A stretch of DNA of 64,000 nucleotides, taken from positions 3,754,001 through 3,818,000 of the forward strand of contig NC_066600.1 in the NCBI RefSeq assembly GCF_905475345.1, given 5' to 3'. Positions within the stretch are counted from its first letter, which is position 1; each line of letters begins with the position of its first letter. Origin of the DNA: Vespula vulgaris. Its lineage: Eukaryota; Arthropoda; Insecta; Hymenoptera; Vespidae. This document shows positions 12,201 through 26,933 of the stretch, one piece after another. The notes under the pieces were generated by a model. The model saw only the letters and a program-made list of their open reading frames with translations, had not been told where the DNA came from and searched no databases. The position numbers and the translations under genes are program-made.

Positions 12201-12408
12201 TTTCTCTATCAACTAATTAACAAGAATCATATAGTATATATGATATAGTATATATAAACTCGACTATAATCGATTCTTAATTTTGCGAATGAGTCGAGTG
12301 CGAGAAGAGGGTGTGTATATCTCGAGGAAATGGGATAGTTTTCTTGGTAGAGTTGTGAAGTGGAAAAAGTAAATTTAACGTGAGCTCAGAAGTAGGAAAA
12401 GTAAACGT

Positions 12409-12498
12409 ATGCGCCGGCGCGCGGGTTCCGCGCGTTGGCGGCAAACCATGAGAGAGCGGTTTGGCGTTTGGGTTGCGTCTAAGCGCCAGTTGACGTAG
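12409..12498 (+). other. Upstream ORF in the probable DIP leader
   Basis: The ATG at 12409 (with a second in-frame ATG at 12448) opens a 29-codon frame that ends in TAG at 12496-12498. That is 21 nt before the main ATG and in the same frame. The stop fixes 12520 as the first usable start of the main frame. If the leader is transcribed (a possible acceptor TTCTTGGTAG ends at 12350), this uORF could dampen translation. Confidence 0.4.
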
Positions 12499-12519
12499 AC
12501 CCGTCGTCGACGTAGCAAT

Positions 12520-12592
12520 ATGCTTTTCGTTCTCGCGATTCCGGTGTTCTCCATCGCGACATGGGCATCCGCGCTGATCGATCCGTTATCAG
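12520..12592 (+). CDS. DIP: DIP exon 1, start codon and signal peptide
   Basis: The exon encodes MLFVLAIPVFSIATWASA followed by LIDPLS, a short signal peptide with a hydrophobic core and small residues at the likely cleavage point. The ATG has A at -3, and an in-frame TAG lies 21 nt upstream. The donor GTAAAT begins at 12593. The exon ends in phase 1 with G, and the AA at the start of exon 2 completes a Glu codon. The 23-kb distance leaves some room for a different first exon. Confidence 0.75.
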
Positions 12593-13198
12593 GTAAATCG
12601 ACAATGTGCCGACACATTGATATTCTCTGTCTTTCTCTCTCTTTCTCTGTCTCTCTCTCATTTTCTCTCATTCTCTTTCATATACACGCAGACAAGCACA
12701 CACGAAATTACATATCGCTTTTGCACGAATGGCACAATAAAGTTCTATTCTGTAATTTTTGCTCGAGGAAAAATAAAAACGTTTTATAAACGTAATCCGT
12801 TTAAAAGATCCGTAAAAATCGTGAAAATGCACGAAGAGGATCCTTTATCCTCGATCAATCGTTATCAATTTTAATCATACAAATAGTCAGATCATTAACA
12901 CTTCTTTTTCTTCTTTTCTTTTCTTTCCCTTCTTCTACTTTTCTTTCTAACAGAGAGAAAATTAAATAATCCGATGTGAGAAAAATCGATCTTAAAAGAT
13001 CGTGTTTATCGTGAACGTCGAGGAGAATTATCGATCTCTTGATCAAAATCGCGAGACAATTGTGGCTATCTCGATTATGCTGGTGTCGCGAGTAAAGACA
13101 TTGAAATGGAAAGCTGCATACTCTGCATTGTTCCACCTGCGACCCTCCCTCTTTTCTTCTTTCCCTTCGTTGCTTTTACTTCGATCTTTTCTCTCTCT

Positions 13199-13251
<53 letters not shown>

Positions 13252-14034
13252 TCTCGTTCTCTTAGCGGGCGGCAAGCACGGTTGGCAAGTATAAATTATC
13301 ACGGCGGAAGTTAGTCCAACGAACTCTCCTTATCCATTCGTACGATAATAATTACTCTCTCTTTCTTGAGCGACTTCCCGGCCGGAATAGGTTCTTTAGT
13401 CGTCGTCACTGGACACATTTCGTAGATCGTGCTAGGAACGTGGGCTTCGTTTATTTGCATCCTCCATCTTCTTACCACCAGCAGTCCTTTTTACCTCCGA
13501 TTTCATCGACTAACAATAGACTTCTCCAACATTCTTTTTATTTAGATACTTGGAAATTTTTAAGACTTTGTTTCTGGAATAACAAGTGAAATCAATTCTC
13601 AATCGTTAACTCGTATTCCAATATTTCAAAGAATTTTTATCGTATGATATTGGAAATTTCATTGAGATTGCTAGAAACAATTTTATTATTCACTCAGTAG
13701 CTATCTATAGAATGTAAAGAAACGAATACATGAAAATGGAAATGAGAACATAAACCGTTGGATTTGAAAATAACTTATTGGAAAACGATCGTTTGACTTG
13801 TTTTTGACAATAATATATTTTCGTTAACAGGAGAAAGAAATTTTATGAACTAAAAAGAAAGTGAAACGACGAAGATATTATTGGCTGGCAAAGAATATGA
13901 ATGGCTAATTAGTTTTATCCGGTATTATGAAATCTTTCTGATATATCGATCCTCTTATAATACTCTAGAAGAAGTATGTCACACTTCTTAACGATCTTAA
14001 CGATTTTTTAAATGACAAGAGAAAGAGAGAGAGA

Positions 14035-14082
<48 letters not shown>

Positions 14083-16201
14083 CAATCTCGTTAATAGAGA
14101 GAGAAAGATAATTGCGTCGATGCACGCTCGACTTTGCCTCGAACGCATCAAATTTGGTGGCTACGCAAACGATGGTGGCCTTTGAACTCCTACTGTCACT
14201 TCCAACTTTTAATTACTACCGGTAGTCGATGATTGACGTGAAAGTACATTCGATTTCAAGTTGGTGTAAAAGGGTTTTATTCCAATCGAGCGAGAGAAGG
14301 AGTTCCGACGTAAGGCCTGTGTTATTCTTTCGCGAGTAAATACAGCCTCGTCATTTTTACAAATGATACCGATGGTTACTCAACCGTTATATATTATGTA
14401 CTTAGGTTACATAGATATACCTACGTATGTACGTAAACTGAATACTTTTAACGTATATGACGCATCAATTTTATCGTAGGATTCCAAACAGAATAGAGAC
14501 GAAGTTCCAAACGATATCAAATCTATCTTCTAATAGGAAGAAAATTCGAAGCTCGAAACGAATTATCATTCCGTTTTCGGTTTTGTAAATCAATAGGGTT
14601 GATAACGAAGCCAGGCGTTTTCCCGACGGTTTTAATACGGGTCCGTTTAATCGAGAGACGATCCTTCCCTCGTCGATCGTCTTCCTTAATCACGCGCGAG
14701 ATTAATTAGTCCTCTGACGTATATGATTGGTAAACAGTGTAATATTTGCCGGGGTGATTTCGCGTTTGATTGCACCTAATTCGCAAACAGCAAAGCACCG
14801 TTAGTCGACTCACCCTTCGTCTATTTGTAGTCGAACCGTTGCTGCAGAGGGCATTGACGTTAAAGCGAGAATTTCACTGCGTTTCGCGCCTCGGGAGGAC
14901 CGTGAGAAGGTCGAAAATCGAAAGCACGTGCGAACGGACTCTTGGGAGTAGGAACATTGTGCGTACAGGACAATACATGCGTTCACGTTCTACCTAAATA
15001 TCGCGAGATAGCTAGTACGTGTTAAGTGGAAAACGTACAGAACAGACACGAGAACATTATATTTTCTTTCCATTTCAATGTTGGTGTTGGTGTTACTACC
15101 ATACATGCTGTTGGCTTTATACACGACGCGGTTGAATCTTTAATATCGGATTCACTAATACCTACCCGTTGAGAGTATATATGAATTATACTGGAACTAA
15201 CACGAGGAGCTGTCTGTTTGTAAATGCATAAGGGATAAATGTAATATGGTTATTCTACTTAAAATTTTTTCGGCTCTTTGATTATTTCTGTCGAATTATA
15301 TATATATACATATACATATATATCGGTGATCGTCTACAATTAACACATCGCACGCTTACCTAATGCTTCTTATATTATTTTTATATTTATATAATTGATC
15401 ATGTCGTTTTATGTAGATTTAGATTTTAAGTGGATTAGATGAAAAATATCTATGATAAGTGTTAAGAAAGTAACGATAATTTTTATCTGGTACAGTGTTT
15501 AACAGTGTGTTAAAAGGAAGTTTCATTGATCGTAGAGATATCTGAACGATTTACTAGTGCGTAATAATCAAAGAAAACGAAAAAAAAGAGATATAAGGAA
15601 ATAAAATGAAAAAAAAAGAAAAAAGAAAAGAGAAGAAGAAGACGAACATCGACTGGAATGATAACGTCGTTACGTTAGAATTTCACGTTAACGAAGCAGA
15701 GGTAGTTTTTAAAGGAAGGTACGAAAAATTCAGTTCAGAGCACTCAAAGCCATCGTTAACGTTCTCGTAAGAATCAGCAGGTTAGTAAACGATACTAAAC
15801 GGTCTCTGTGATATCCGTGTCGTGTATTATAAAATATAATTAAGAATTAGGTATCTCTTTAATGAGTCAAACGTACCGTGAAAAGAAGAGTGTATCCAAT
15901 AGTTGAAGAAAATTCATGGAGCAGAAACGCATTGACGTTTTACGAACGATCGATCTCGTCGAACGTTGCAAATGCCTCTGTCGATCGTTCGGACGGGCAT
16001 AAATATTTATTCGACGTCGTTACGCGTATGTACGTTAATCTGCGGATCGACAAGCTTAAAGAAATGCCTTCCGTTATTCCATAGCGAGAATTCGTAGCTT
16101 TCGTGCTTGGTTATATTTTTCGTGGGAATTCTCGATATTCGATAGAAAAGCACCTCGAATGAAGAGAACGAATGTTGGAATAAACAGGAGTATAAAAGAG
16201 T

Positions 16202-16242
<41 letters not shown>

Positions 16243-19200
16243 AGGGAGAGAGGAAGATAGAGATAGAGAAATCCGCTTGGTCGCACAAACATTCCAAACA
16301 TTTCCTACCCTCTTACATATGTATATTACATTTTGTTAGTTATATAACACAGACGTAAAATGTATTTCCTTTGCGGAGAAGTCATACTATACGAATACAA
16401 ACTTCTCATTGAGAATTCTACTCGAACGCGATCGACCGTTAAGCACGCGTTTTCACGCGCGAAGAGTTGGATTGTTTAACCGTGCTTTCATGCTTTGTAC
16501 TAGAGAGTTTACGGATCTCTCTCTTTCTCTCGGTGAAAGAGCATCGAGAGACACACCGGCATATAAGCGATAGGATCTCCAAGTACGAGACGTACAAGTC
16601 GCGCGCATCGCATGTTCGCACGGGTAAACCTGTAAATTAGCAGGCTGCTTTGACTTCGCTTTCGCGAACTCGAGTAACGATCTTTTAACTTCTCTTACGA
16701 GCTTGCCTACGTTTCACGACGTGAAAGCGTAGTTTTCTTACCTTATTGCATCCGTCTTATATCTTAACGGTTTATTCCTTCTTACGTCGCTAATCCTTTA
16801 AGAAGATATACGTATGCTTTTCGTTTCTTATTAACGGAGTCTTCTACGATTTTTTTTTCTTCTTTCTTTTCTTTCTTTTCCTCTTTCTTTCTTCTTTATA
16901 TTCTCTTACATTCCTTAAAAATTCATTATTTTATCATCGATTTATCATTGCATTATCGTACTTATATGATGTGCGTTATTGATCTTACGCTAAAAGGATT
17001 AGAAGTATTATCTTAGTTGCCTCTCGTATGATTAATCAAAAAAATTAGGAAAGTTTGCCTAAACGAATGGTGTGTCTTCTCCTATCGGTATCGGTTTGCT
17101 CGATCACGATTCGGCTCTAGGATATTCCTAGACCGTAATAGTTTCGTAGGAAGGTTTACGCTCGAGATATCCTTACTCGCATCCCGCAGTTTCTATCCAT
17201 GTGCATCTCTTTCCCTATCGTCGTATCTTAACTTTCCCACAAACCACCAGGTCTGTGCGGCGCCCGCACAAATTTCGTAGTTAATTAGCAACGATGAATC
17301 GCGTTACCTTTGCAAAAGACTCCCTCTCGGAAGAAGAGTGCTTATCGTGGATGCGCTTATTACCTCTTACAGTCTTTTTCTTTTCTTTTTCTCTTTTCTC
17401 TCTCTCTCTCTCTCTTTTTCTTCTTTTTCTTTCCCTTCATCTTTTTTCTTTTTAATCGTCAATGCACTTTTTTATCAGAAAGTGCAATGAGGTCTCTTCA
17501 TTTTATGAAAAAAGAATGAATAAGATTTGAGGTTGAGTTTTCTTTTCTTTTTTCGTCCTTTATCTTTTTTTTCTTTTCTCTTTTTCCATGTATTTTTGCG
17601 CGTTCTCCGCTCTTAGTTATTAATCGTTGACCAACTAAGGCTTCTACTAATACTTTTCATCCCTTTCGAAATATATTGTTCTATCTCAGTATTCATTTTT
17701 AAATCATATTACGGTTTTTATTTACAACATTCTAAAGTAAAATACTATATGTGGTTGTTTAATTTATTGACAAGGTATTTCGAAAATTTTGCGTTAGATG
17801 GATAGTCTCTGAAAAAGATTAACTCTTTGAAAAATTCGTATACATGAATATAACTTTTTATAATACTTTCAGATCAGACGTTTAAAATTTATTTTCGATG
17901 TTTTTCAATATACTTATTAAAAAGTTATGAGCGCTGCATAATAAATGTGTTCAAAAATATCATCAAAAGGACTTTATTCAGCAAAAAAATATGTTATTAA
18001 CTTTCATCCCTAATATTTTCATACGAAGTCTCTAAAAACGATTTTTATATTTAATACTTTACATATATACATATATTCATATTTGCATTAAAAATTTGAA
18101 TATGTAACAATAACGGGTAAACATTAAAACAATGAGTTATAAAAAAAAATCGAAAATTATTGTTTTCATTAAATTGTTATATTATTTATCATAGAGACGT
18201 TGTCTAATGATTTTAAGAAATGTAGGTGAAACAATATGAATTATCTAATGGAATTTCCACACACATAAGCTTGATTATATTTCAACGTCGGACATCTTCA
18301 CCGTTTCCTACAAGATCCGATTCTTTAATCTATCTGAAGTAAAATTGAAGAAAAAGAAGAGATTCAAAAATTAGAACAAAAATCTTGAGGCGTTCTCCTA
18401 TCGAGCTAGAGCGCGCGTGTGCTCTCTCTTCTTTTCCCTTACACTCGTCCTCCTCCTCCTCCTTCACGCGACGTAATCAATCACTTCATTTCGTAGCTTC
18501 CCCGATGAAAAATCACCGAGTCTGCGATAAATCACGGTGCAAAGTTATGAAATATCCACACGCGCATGGCCGGCCGCTGACCGAGACGATGCGTGACCAC
18601 GATCGTCTTACCCTCTTTCTCACTCTCTCTCTCTCTCTCTCTCTTTCTCTCGCTCTTCTTCTCGAACATATTATAGAAGGCTTTTTCACATGGACTCTCA
18701 TCCGATTCTCGTAGGGCATATAGAAAGATGAGGAAAAGAAGAGGAGGAAGAAACGTATCGGAAAGAAATGGATCCTCTCGATAGCCTCAGCGATGAAATT
18801 GCGATTGTATGAGTTGTGAGCATGAGAGATAAGTAAAAGAAGGAAGCCTAAAACGAGATCAGCTCGTATGAATTTCTCTTCTCTCTTTCTCTCTCATTCT
18901 TTCTCTTTCTCTTTCATTTTTTCTCCTTTCTCCATCGACATCGACGTTTGAAAGTCTTATCCGTCCAGTCTTTAACGCTGAATTTGCTTCGGATATATCA
19001 AACGCTTTAGCAAAATGAATGAGATGTAAACAAGTTTTCTGGCGTTCCGCCGCAGATATTACATTCTAGTCGGCTTTGGCTTCGTCCTTTGTACCTGGAG
19101 ATAAATCGCCTTCAACGGCTAGCAAAACCGATTTATCGTTACTCTTCGAGACTACGCTACTCATCCTCGTTATTGGCTGAATGTAACGAACCTTTGCTTT

Positions 19201-20384
19201 TTTTTCCTCTCTTTCTCTCTCACTTTCTTCATATATTCTTCTTTCTCTTTCTCTTTCTCTTTCTCTTTTTTTCTTTCTTTCTTTTATTTCTTTCAGTTTT
19301 GTCCTTTTATTCTTCCCATGGATATTATTCTCTCGTTTTGACACATCTTTGCGAATCTCTGCGATTGATTTCTTTCTTCTTTCTTACATTTCCCATTTAT
19401 AAACGAACTCGTTTGAAATCCCTTCGCTTGTTCTTTTATTTCTTCGTTCGTTCGTTCGTTCGTTCGTTTCTCCCACGTCGTTCATAAGGAACCGATGCAA
19501 GAAGAAATATTTAGAAAAGAAACGTACTACGTAAGTTCTTACATACGTCAGCATATATTTACATTGTCTTTACTCACGGAAATCGTTCGTCTTCTTCTGG
19601 TAATACGTAAAATGACTTCGACCAACCAAAACGTCTCGTTAGCACGGTAAGAAAAAAAGAAAAAAAGAGAAAAGAGAAAGAGAGAGAGAAAAGAAAAAAA
19701 AAGAAAGCGAAATCATAAGGAGGGGTAGGGATAGGGGAGGATGAGTGGGGAGGGTTTGAGGGGTTAAAAGACGGGGGATAGCGTTTTCTTGTTAGTAAAA
19801 CAAAGAGGAGAAGCAGTTAAAAGGGGAAGGAGTATCAAAGGGAAGGAGAAAGCGCGAAATTTCCATTCGACTCCGTTTCCTTTCTGCTCTTTCCTATTCT
19901 TATCTCTCGTCGGCCGCTCGTTCTCTTCGCCCGATCCACAGGATTTCTCGGTACCTTTTAATTGGATTACTCTATTTAACGATTCCGTGCTAGGGACAAG
20001 TATCGAGACCGCCTGCAAACTTTCTCCCGGAGAGATATCCTTTAGAAGAAAAAGACTTTCTAGAAGAAGAATTCGTTCCTTTCTAAATAGTAACGTTGGT
20101 AAGAGTAACTGTGACCGGCTGAAACAATATTTTTTTCTGTCGGCACGCACCCTAACAATACGTCCACGATATTTGTACGTTGTGGTATTTAACCAACCCC
20201 GTTATGCCAAAGGATGTAGTTGTACGATTCGTTTCCCTTAAGAATACCCCACATATCCCATTCTTCGTCCTTTCGTTGCTTCTTCTAATTGAAACACACA
20301 GAGCTTTCCTCGAGCTTTCGCTATTTTCTCTCTCTTTAGCGTATCATCGAGACGAAGAAAGAAAGAAAGAGAAATAGTGAAAGA

Positions 20385-20437
<53 letters not shown>

Positions 20438-20866
20438 AGCTTCTGGTAATAGGGCGGTGCGATACCGAGGCCCAATTAACGGCTTTTCTGGGGCAAGTGT
20501 TTAAACTTAAGTAAAGGCTGGAAGCTCGCTGAAATACGAAATTCTCGCAGTCTGATTAACTTCACCGCGAAATCAATGAGTAGCAGCCAGAGAAAGGAGG
20601 AATGGAAACGTAGAAGAGAGGAACAGGACCGAAGGCTATAGGGACGGAGAGGACTATATAACTACCCCATTATCAACCTCATTAAAGGTACCACCTACCC
20701 CACCGAACACCTCATCCTAGACTCGGCTAAACTCTCGACCGCCCTCCCCTTTCTCCTTCCATCACCCTTTCGTTCCCGATTTCAGTGGCGCGAGCTTCAG
20801 TCCTCGACATGCCAACTATTTTATAGTCGGTTATTTCACCCCAATTAATTAGTACGTACACCCTAC

Positions 20867-20915
<49 letters not shown>

Positions 20916-23039
20916 TCTTTCTCTTTGTCTTCTCTCTTCTATGTTCTATATTATTGACACTTTTTACTGGCCAGTGTTTTCGATTATTTCGTGAAATTAA
21001 TTTGATGTTATTTGTATGACTTTTACAGATATTACATCCTATCTCTCTTTTTCTCTCTCTCTTTCTCGCGATACCCCCTCTCTCTTTCTCTATTTTATTT
21101 TCATTTCCCGTTTTAATGAAGATGCGAGAAAATTGCCACGTATGACCTAGCTTAATAAAATAAAATTTTAAACGGTAGCCTAGTCTCCATTTAGTCTTCA
21201 ATTACCTATTCTTTTTAAAGCGTAAAACTTGTGAATATTTCATTAAGACGAATGTGTCGCTCTTCATCTCGTTCGCAATGAACGCAACGATCGAAGTGAC
21301 GATTCGATCTGTCATACGACTCATTCGCGTTTCTCGTTCAGTCGACGAACGCAGTACGTGCCCATTTTCATATATTCTTGCGGAACGTACGTGACTCGGA
21401 TGTCCGTGCGACGATCCGTGCTGGTTGTAAATAATGGAACGGTTTGCTGTCGCTTCAACCATAGTATTCTTCCGCCTCGTTTAATCCCCCTGTCCGCTTC
21501 GTAAAACGACGTAAACCACGAAAAAAGGGCTTCGTTGAATCAACAATGTTACTTATTAGTAACACTGTTGTTTCTCCGGCTAGGTATTATTGATTCACAG
21601 AATTATTCTAGAATATCCTTTTTATGTTCTAACCCACATTACGTGAGCTCTGATTTGACTTTGGTTAAGATTAGAAAGGACAAGAACGGAATGTAGATAA
21701 ATCAATTCCATCGATATTCTAGGTATTAATAGAATATATTTTCTTATTATAAATTTTATTTTATTTAGTCTTATTTCCAAGAAAGGAATGTGAAAATCTT
21801 CTCCAATTCTCATCCTCTCGCTTTTCTTTTTCTGAATGAGATTCTGAAAAAGATTGACCCTTGGAAATAATCGTAGCATCTTCGCTCGCTTTCGCTTCGA
21901 GTTCGCTTCACACGCTCCATTTAATCCTTCACGATCTTACCTCACAGAAGACACCTTTCTACGTTTATACAGACAGAGAAGGAATAATCCCCTGTGACTA
22001 AAGCGAGCGTCGTTTAGAAATCGCGATATACACGAACTCGGAAATCGTTCTCGAAGAGAGAAATCTTTCATCGTACCTCGAGGATCTCTACGAGTTTATA
22101 TGCACGCAAAGGAATCTTCTTTTTATTTTATTTTTCCTTACGCGTCATCCTACGTCAGTAGTTCAGAGTTACCCAAAGCATTTTCTATTTTATCCTCCTC
22201 CTTCTTCCTCCCTCGTTTCTCTGCCTTTTCTTTCTCTTTCTCTTTTTTCTTTCTCTTTTTTTCTCTGTCTTTTTTCTTACTCTTTTTCCTTTTCCCTTTT
22301 TTTTTCTTTTTACAGGATTTTATATACCTATACACACACATACATATATATAAAAATACACATACCAAGATTCTACATTGACGTCTCTCGTAAACTCTGA
22401 AGCAGTTAAAAGAGTCATTTCGTGTGACCGACGCGTGTACTTTGAAAGAAGAGATTGCGGTTTAGTGAAAAACAGAATAAAGGAGGTAAGGAAAAAAAAG
22501 TAAAGATAGAAAGGAAGGAAGGAAGGAAGGAAGGAAGGAAGGAAGAAAAGAAGTAAATTTATCCACATACGTTGCGTGCGAAGCCGTGCACGTTTCCGCT
22601 TCCACTTTCTTATGTAAAGCATTCCGTTCGTAAGTTATTCTCGTTGAGAATTCCGTAAATACTTGGCAGGTACCGGTAGTAAGATGGCGACGGTTAAGGG
22701 GGAGACCGTGAAATAAGAAGAAAAAAAGAAAAGGTGGATATAGTAGGACGATTTGAACGAAGCGGCACGCCCGACTCGTATTAGCGACGACAATCCTTCG
22801 TGGCGTTTTAATATCCTGCTTTAATATCCGCGCCGGGACGCTTTGTTCTTTATTCTCAGTCGATCGTTTGCTAGCGTTCTAGCTTTACTAGCGTCCAAGC
22901 TGACCAGCTGACCGGTGCTACTTCTAACCTATTCCTGGCCGCATCGAAACTCCATTTTCTACTGTCACGGACCATTCGTTTTTCCCTCGAGTCACCGCTT
23001 CGATTTGCGTTTCTCTTTCCCCTTATCCCTCTTACTCAC

Positions 23040-23086
<47 letters not shown>

Positions 23087-23411
23087 TTCTTTTCTCTCTA
23101 TCTTTGAAAGAGGAAATAGATCGTGTAAGATAAAAAAGCTCATCTCATTTCCTCCGTTTTAATACAAATACGAGATATTAGTCATTAATGATGTGTACGA
23201 GCTTTTCAAAGGCAAGCGAAAAAACGAGGTTTGATTAACATTCCTTTGAGAAAATCATAGTTATTATAACTATTCAAATTGAAATAGATTCGACCTTTTT
23301 CTTACTTAGATAGATAGAAATAGAAATTATTTTGATCCTATGGAAAAGTTATTTTCTCCATGTCACTATGTCGTATATGTAACTTCTTCGAAGAGGAGAA
23401 AAAGGAGAGAC

Positions 23412-23442
<31 letters not shown>

Positions 23443-24716
23443 TGGAAGGAGACAGGGACAAACACAGAGACAGACAGAGAGGGAGCGTTTCCAGGACGAT
23501 AGGAAGCAGGAATGTCGAGTCCATGGCGTGCCTTGATGTAACCCGAAAGTCCGGTCGTTGTGAAGCGGGGCATACGCGACTTGTCACTGATTTGCGTGCG
23601 TTCAAAGGGCAGGATCTGCGTGCTCGTGCCGTTTAATGGGATCCTTTGTGCGATATACCGCACGACTGTCGGCGGCAATAGGTGTGCGCACGTGTGTTTC
23701 TAGCACGTGTCCATTCGTTCGACTCTCACTCTAGACACGATTTCTCCTCGCGGGGTCATAAAGATTACCCTTGGTCCCTCCATGTTATTCTCTCCAATAA
23801 TTTCTTCTTTTTTTTTTTTACCAATTAATATACCCTTTTTGAAAATAAATTATTACATACATGTACATATTATCTAGATACACATTTCTGATCTAGTTCA
23901 ATCATTTTGCAATTTGATATAACTCTCTTATCGTATTCGAATGATTCAACGAAGAAGCTCAACGATTTTCTCTATTATTTTTCAATTTTTCAAATCTCGC
24001 ATAAAGTAAAGGATTATTCTCACGAGATCCTATTCTTACAATAACTATAACGTTAGTGTTCTTAGAGATGATGAAGTAAAAGCTATGGATCAAAGCGTAG
24101 CACACCCTATGGAGATCTCGATTCGTGAAAAGACAAGATCACTATAATCGTTATGTTCGATGAAATAACCGGAACGCCTGCGTGGCGCCAAACCGATCCA
24201 CCTGACGGCATCAAGTTTTCATTTGGTGCGAGATCGCGTGTCGCAAATTACCGGTATCCGGCTAGACCTCCCACTCTTAGACAGCCCCTACCAAATCGAT
24301 TTGCGTTCGACGTTCGTACCTCCCTTCCGATGCCGACATAATAGAGAAGACGATACGTAGATAGATAATTGTCGTCAGTAGATGGACGCTCGACTACTTT
24401 GTTTCCTTACTTTCTTAGAAATTTCTAATACCCTTTAGAAATCCTTTAGATATCTCTAAGAAAGCTCGAAGGGGAAGATCTCGTTTCGAGTTATAAGAGG
24501 ATTATCGCCGAATATACTGCTACTCTGCAGGAGCTTCACGAATTTCTTTCTTTTCAGAACTCTAATCGATTACTTTTCTACCACGGGGAAAAACGCGAGA
24601 GAGAGATTTATAAAGTGCACGGATTCACGCGCACGTGTCTTACGAACGAGCGGAAAATGTAAGGAAAAACGAGTGATACGTTCGTTTCTGTTTTCTATTT
24701 TCTTCTTTTTCCTCTT

Positions 24717-24759
<43 letters not shown>

Positions 24760-25077
24760 GTTTCACTTGTTCCTTCTTTTTTCCTTTCTTTCTTTCTTTC
24801 TTTCTTTCTTTTTCTTTTTCGTTTATTTTTCTTTCTTTTTGTTTTTCTCTTTTTGTTTTTTATCCTTTCCTCCGACCTGGAAGGAAAATCTTCTTGAGAA
24901 AAATCTCTGAGCGTGGAAACGATTTTCCTTCGAACGACTTACCTCGACCCACCTGTTCTCCTAGACGATCTCACCTATTTCGTCGCAAGGATATAGGAGG
25001 CTTGCCGCCGACTAAATTGTGTTTTAAGCTCGAACTTTACGCCGCTTCCAAGCCAAGAGAGAGAGAAGGAGAAAGAT

Positions 25078-25126
<49 letters not shown>

Positions 25127-25578
25127 GGGAGAAAGAGAGAAAGAGAGATAACTTGCGATACTGTTATCCTTGCTAAGTGTCCCAGTCAAGACGTCCTACT
25201 TTACAAATCCTAAAGTCTGTGTCGATGTGCAATACATTTTACACTTTTCTATCTTTCTCTCTCTTACTCTCCCTAACAAGTCTCTTTCGTTTTCGTTTTC
25301 TATGCTCGACAAAGACAAAAGTCGTTTCTTTGTAACGGTATAAAACTCAGATGGTTTCTCTACGGCTTCGTAATGAGATGCATTAACTTTCGGTATAGTT
25401 CGTCAGCATACCGATTAATTATTATTCATATCCGGACCGTAGCTTCGAGAGGTGTGATCGTCCCGTGCACTCTGACACGAGAATTAGATATTTAGATGCG
25501 GCTTTATCGTGCCTTTCGTAAGATAATCGTTAGTTTTCCTCGTGTTTCTAGGAAAATACAATATTATAAGAACGTCGT

Positions 25579-25647
<69 letters not shown>

Positions 25648-26876
25648 GCACCTCTTGCATATAATTTCGACTAAACATCCATCTTTCTAGCGTGAAACAT
25701 CAAAGATCAGTTATTGCTATTAATTTAAATTTATTTTTTAAGTTTTATAAGTATACGATTTTTCTTTTGCATCTTATTTTTAACCATTCATCATCGTTAC
25801 GATTGTCGATAGAATTTGATCAATTAAAAAGGTAAACAAGTTTATCGAACTGATATATATAGCTTTTCTTCGAGTAACTTTATCGTTGACTCGTTAGCAT
25901 TGTTCATGCGAGATATCGTAGTACAGTTTCAAGACTCATCGAGTGGAAAGCTCGTCTAACTCTGATCTGTCTTCCAAGAAGGCATGCATCGAACTAGAGA
26001 CATTTCAATGGTCGTTGATGTAACTTCGATCACGGGGAAGTAGTTTTAGTCCAATGAGTTCTTAAATAAAATCTGTTTAATATATAATTAATTTTATAAT
26101 CATATTTCGCGACAAGCACATTTCAATTAATTATTTATGCTGTTCTTTTCTCTGGTTTCATTTCTTTTTCACTGTCTTCTTTGTTTATTTTTGTTTTTTA
26201 AATTCCGGAAACCAAATAAAAAGAATTAGAAGAAAAAGCCGTGAAAGGTAACACATATAGCGGTTCAAATAAAAGATCCTAGCGTTCTAAATGGGCTGAG
26301 ACTTTCGACTCGTGGTAAAGTACAAAAGTTTCAACGGCAGTACCATCTCGATGTTACGGTAAATGGACAAAACTCCAACGTGGACTCGGTGTTTACTTAC
26401 CTTAGCGTCTCACGGGATTAACGCTTGGCCGAAGGAGTCGGTGAAATTAAAAAGAAAATGAGCCGACGGTTTCGACCGCGCCTACTCAAAGATCTTTCCG
26501 CGGTCGCGACCCTTTCTTTGCCATCGTTGCAGGAATATAACGCGAGAACGGTTTCGCGGCCTTAGAACTATCTTTTAATACTTCGAAACGGTGCCGTTTA
26601 TTCCACAGGGACCGTTGCTATGAACTCGCGAATTAATAGAATTTTTAATTAAAATGCACCGTAATTGTTCCGAGGAGGAAGGCGAAGAGTGAGATGGGAT
26701 AGGAATGAGAGAAATAGAGATAGAGATAGAGATAGAGATGGAGATGGAGATAGAGATATAGAGAGAAAGAAAGAGATGGCGCGAGACTAAGAGTAACAAA
26801 AAAATTTTGTGTGGAGTACAATAGTGGAAAACCGAAGGAGAAAAAGGGCGCGAAAAGCGGATTGCGAAGGTAAAAT

Positions 26877-26933
<57 letters not shown>

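Larger units (their letters stand above)
7431..12350. other. Intergenic or DIP 5'-leader region
   Basis: No coding exon is supported. The region holds an AT-rich interspersed repeat (7795-7927), an AC run (about 8099-8121), a CpG-rich segment (8220-8574), CT-rich tracts (9475-9540) and very AT-rich DNA from about 10.2 to 12.3 kb. The 11.58-12.2 kb part is a degenerate tandem repeat. Confidence 0.6.
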
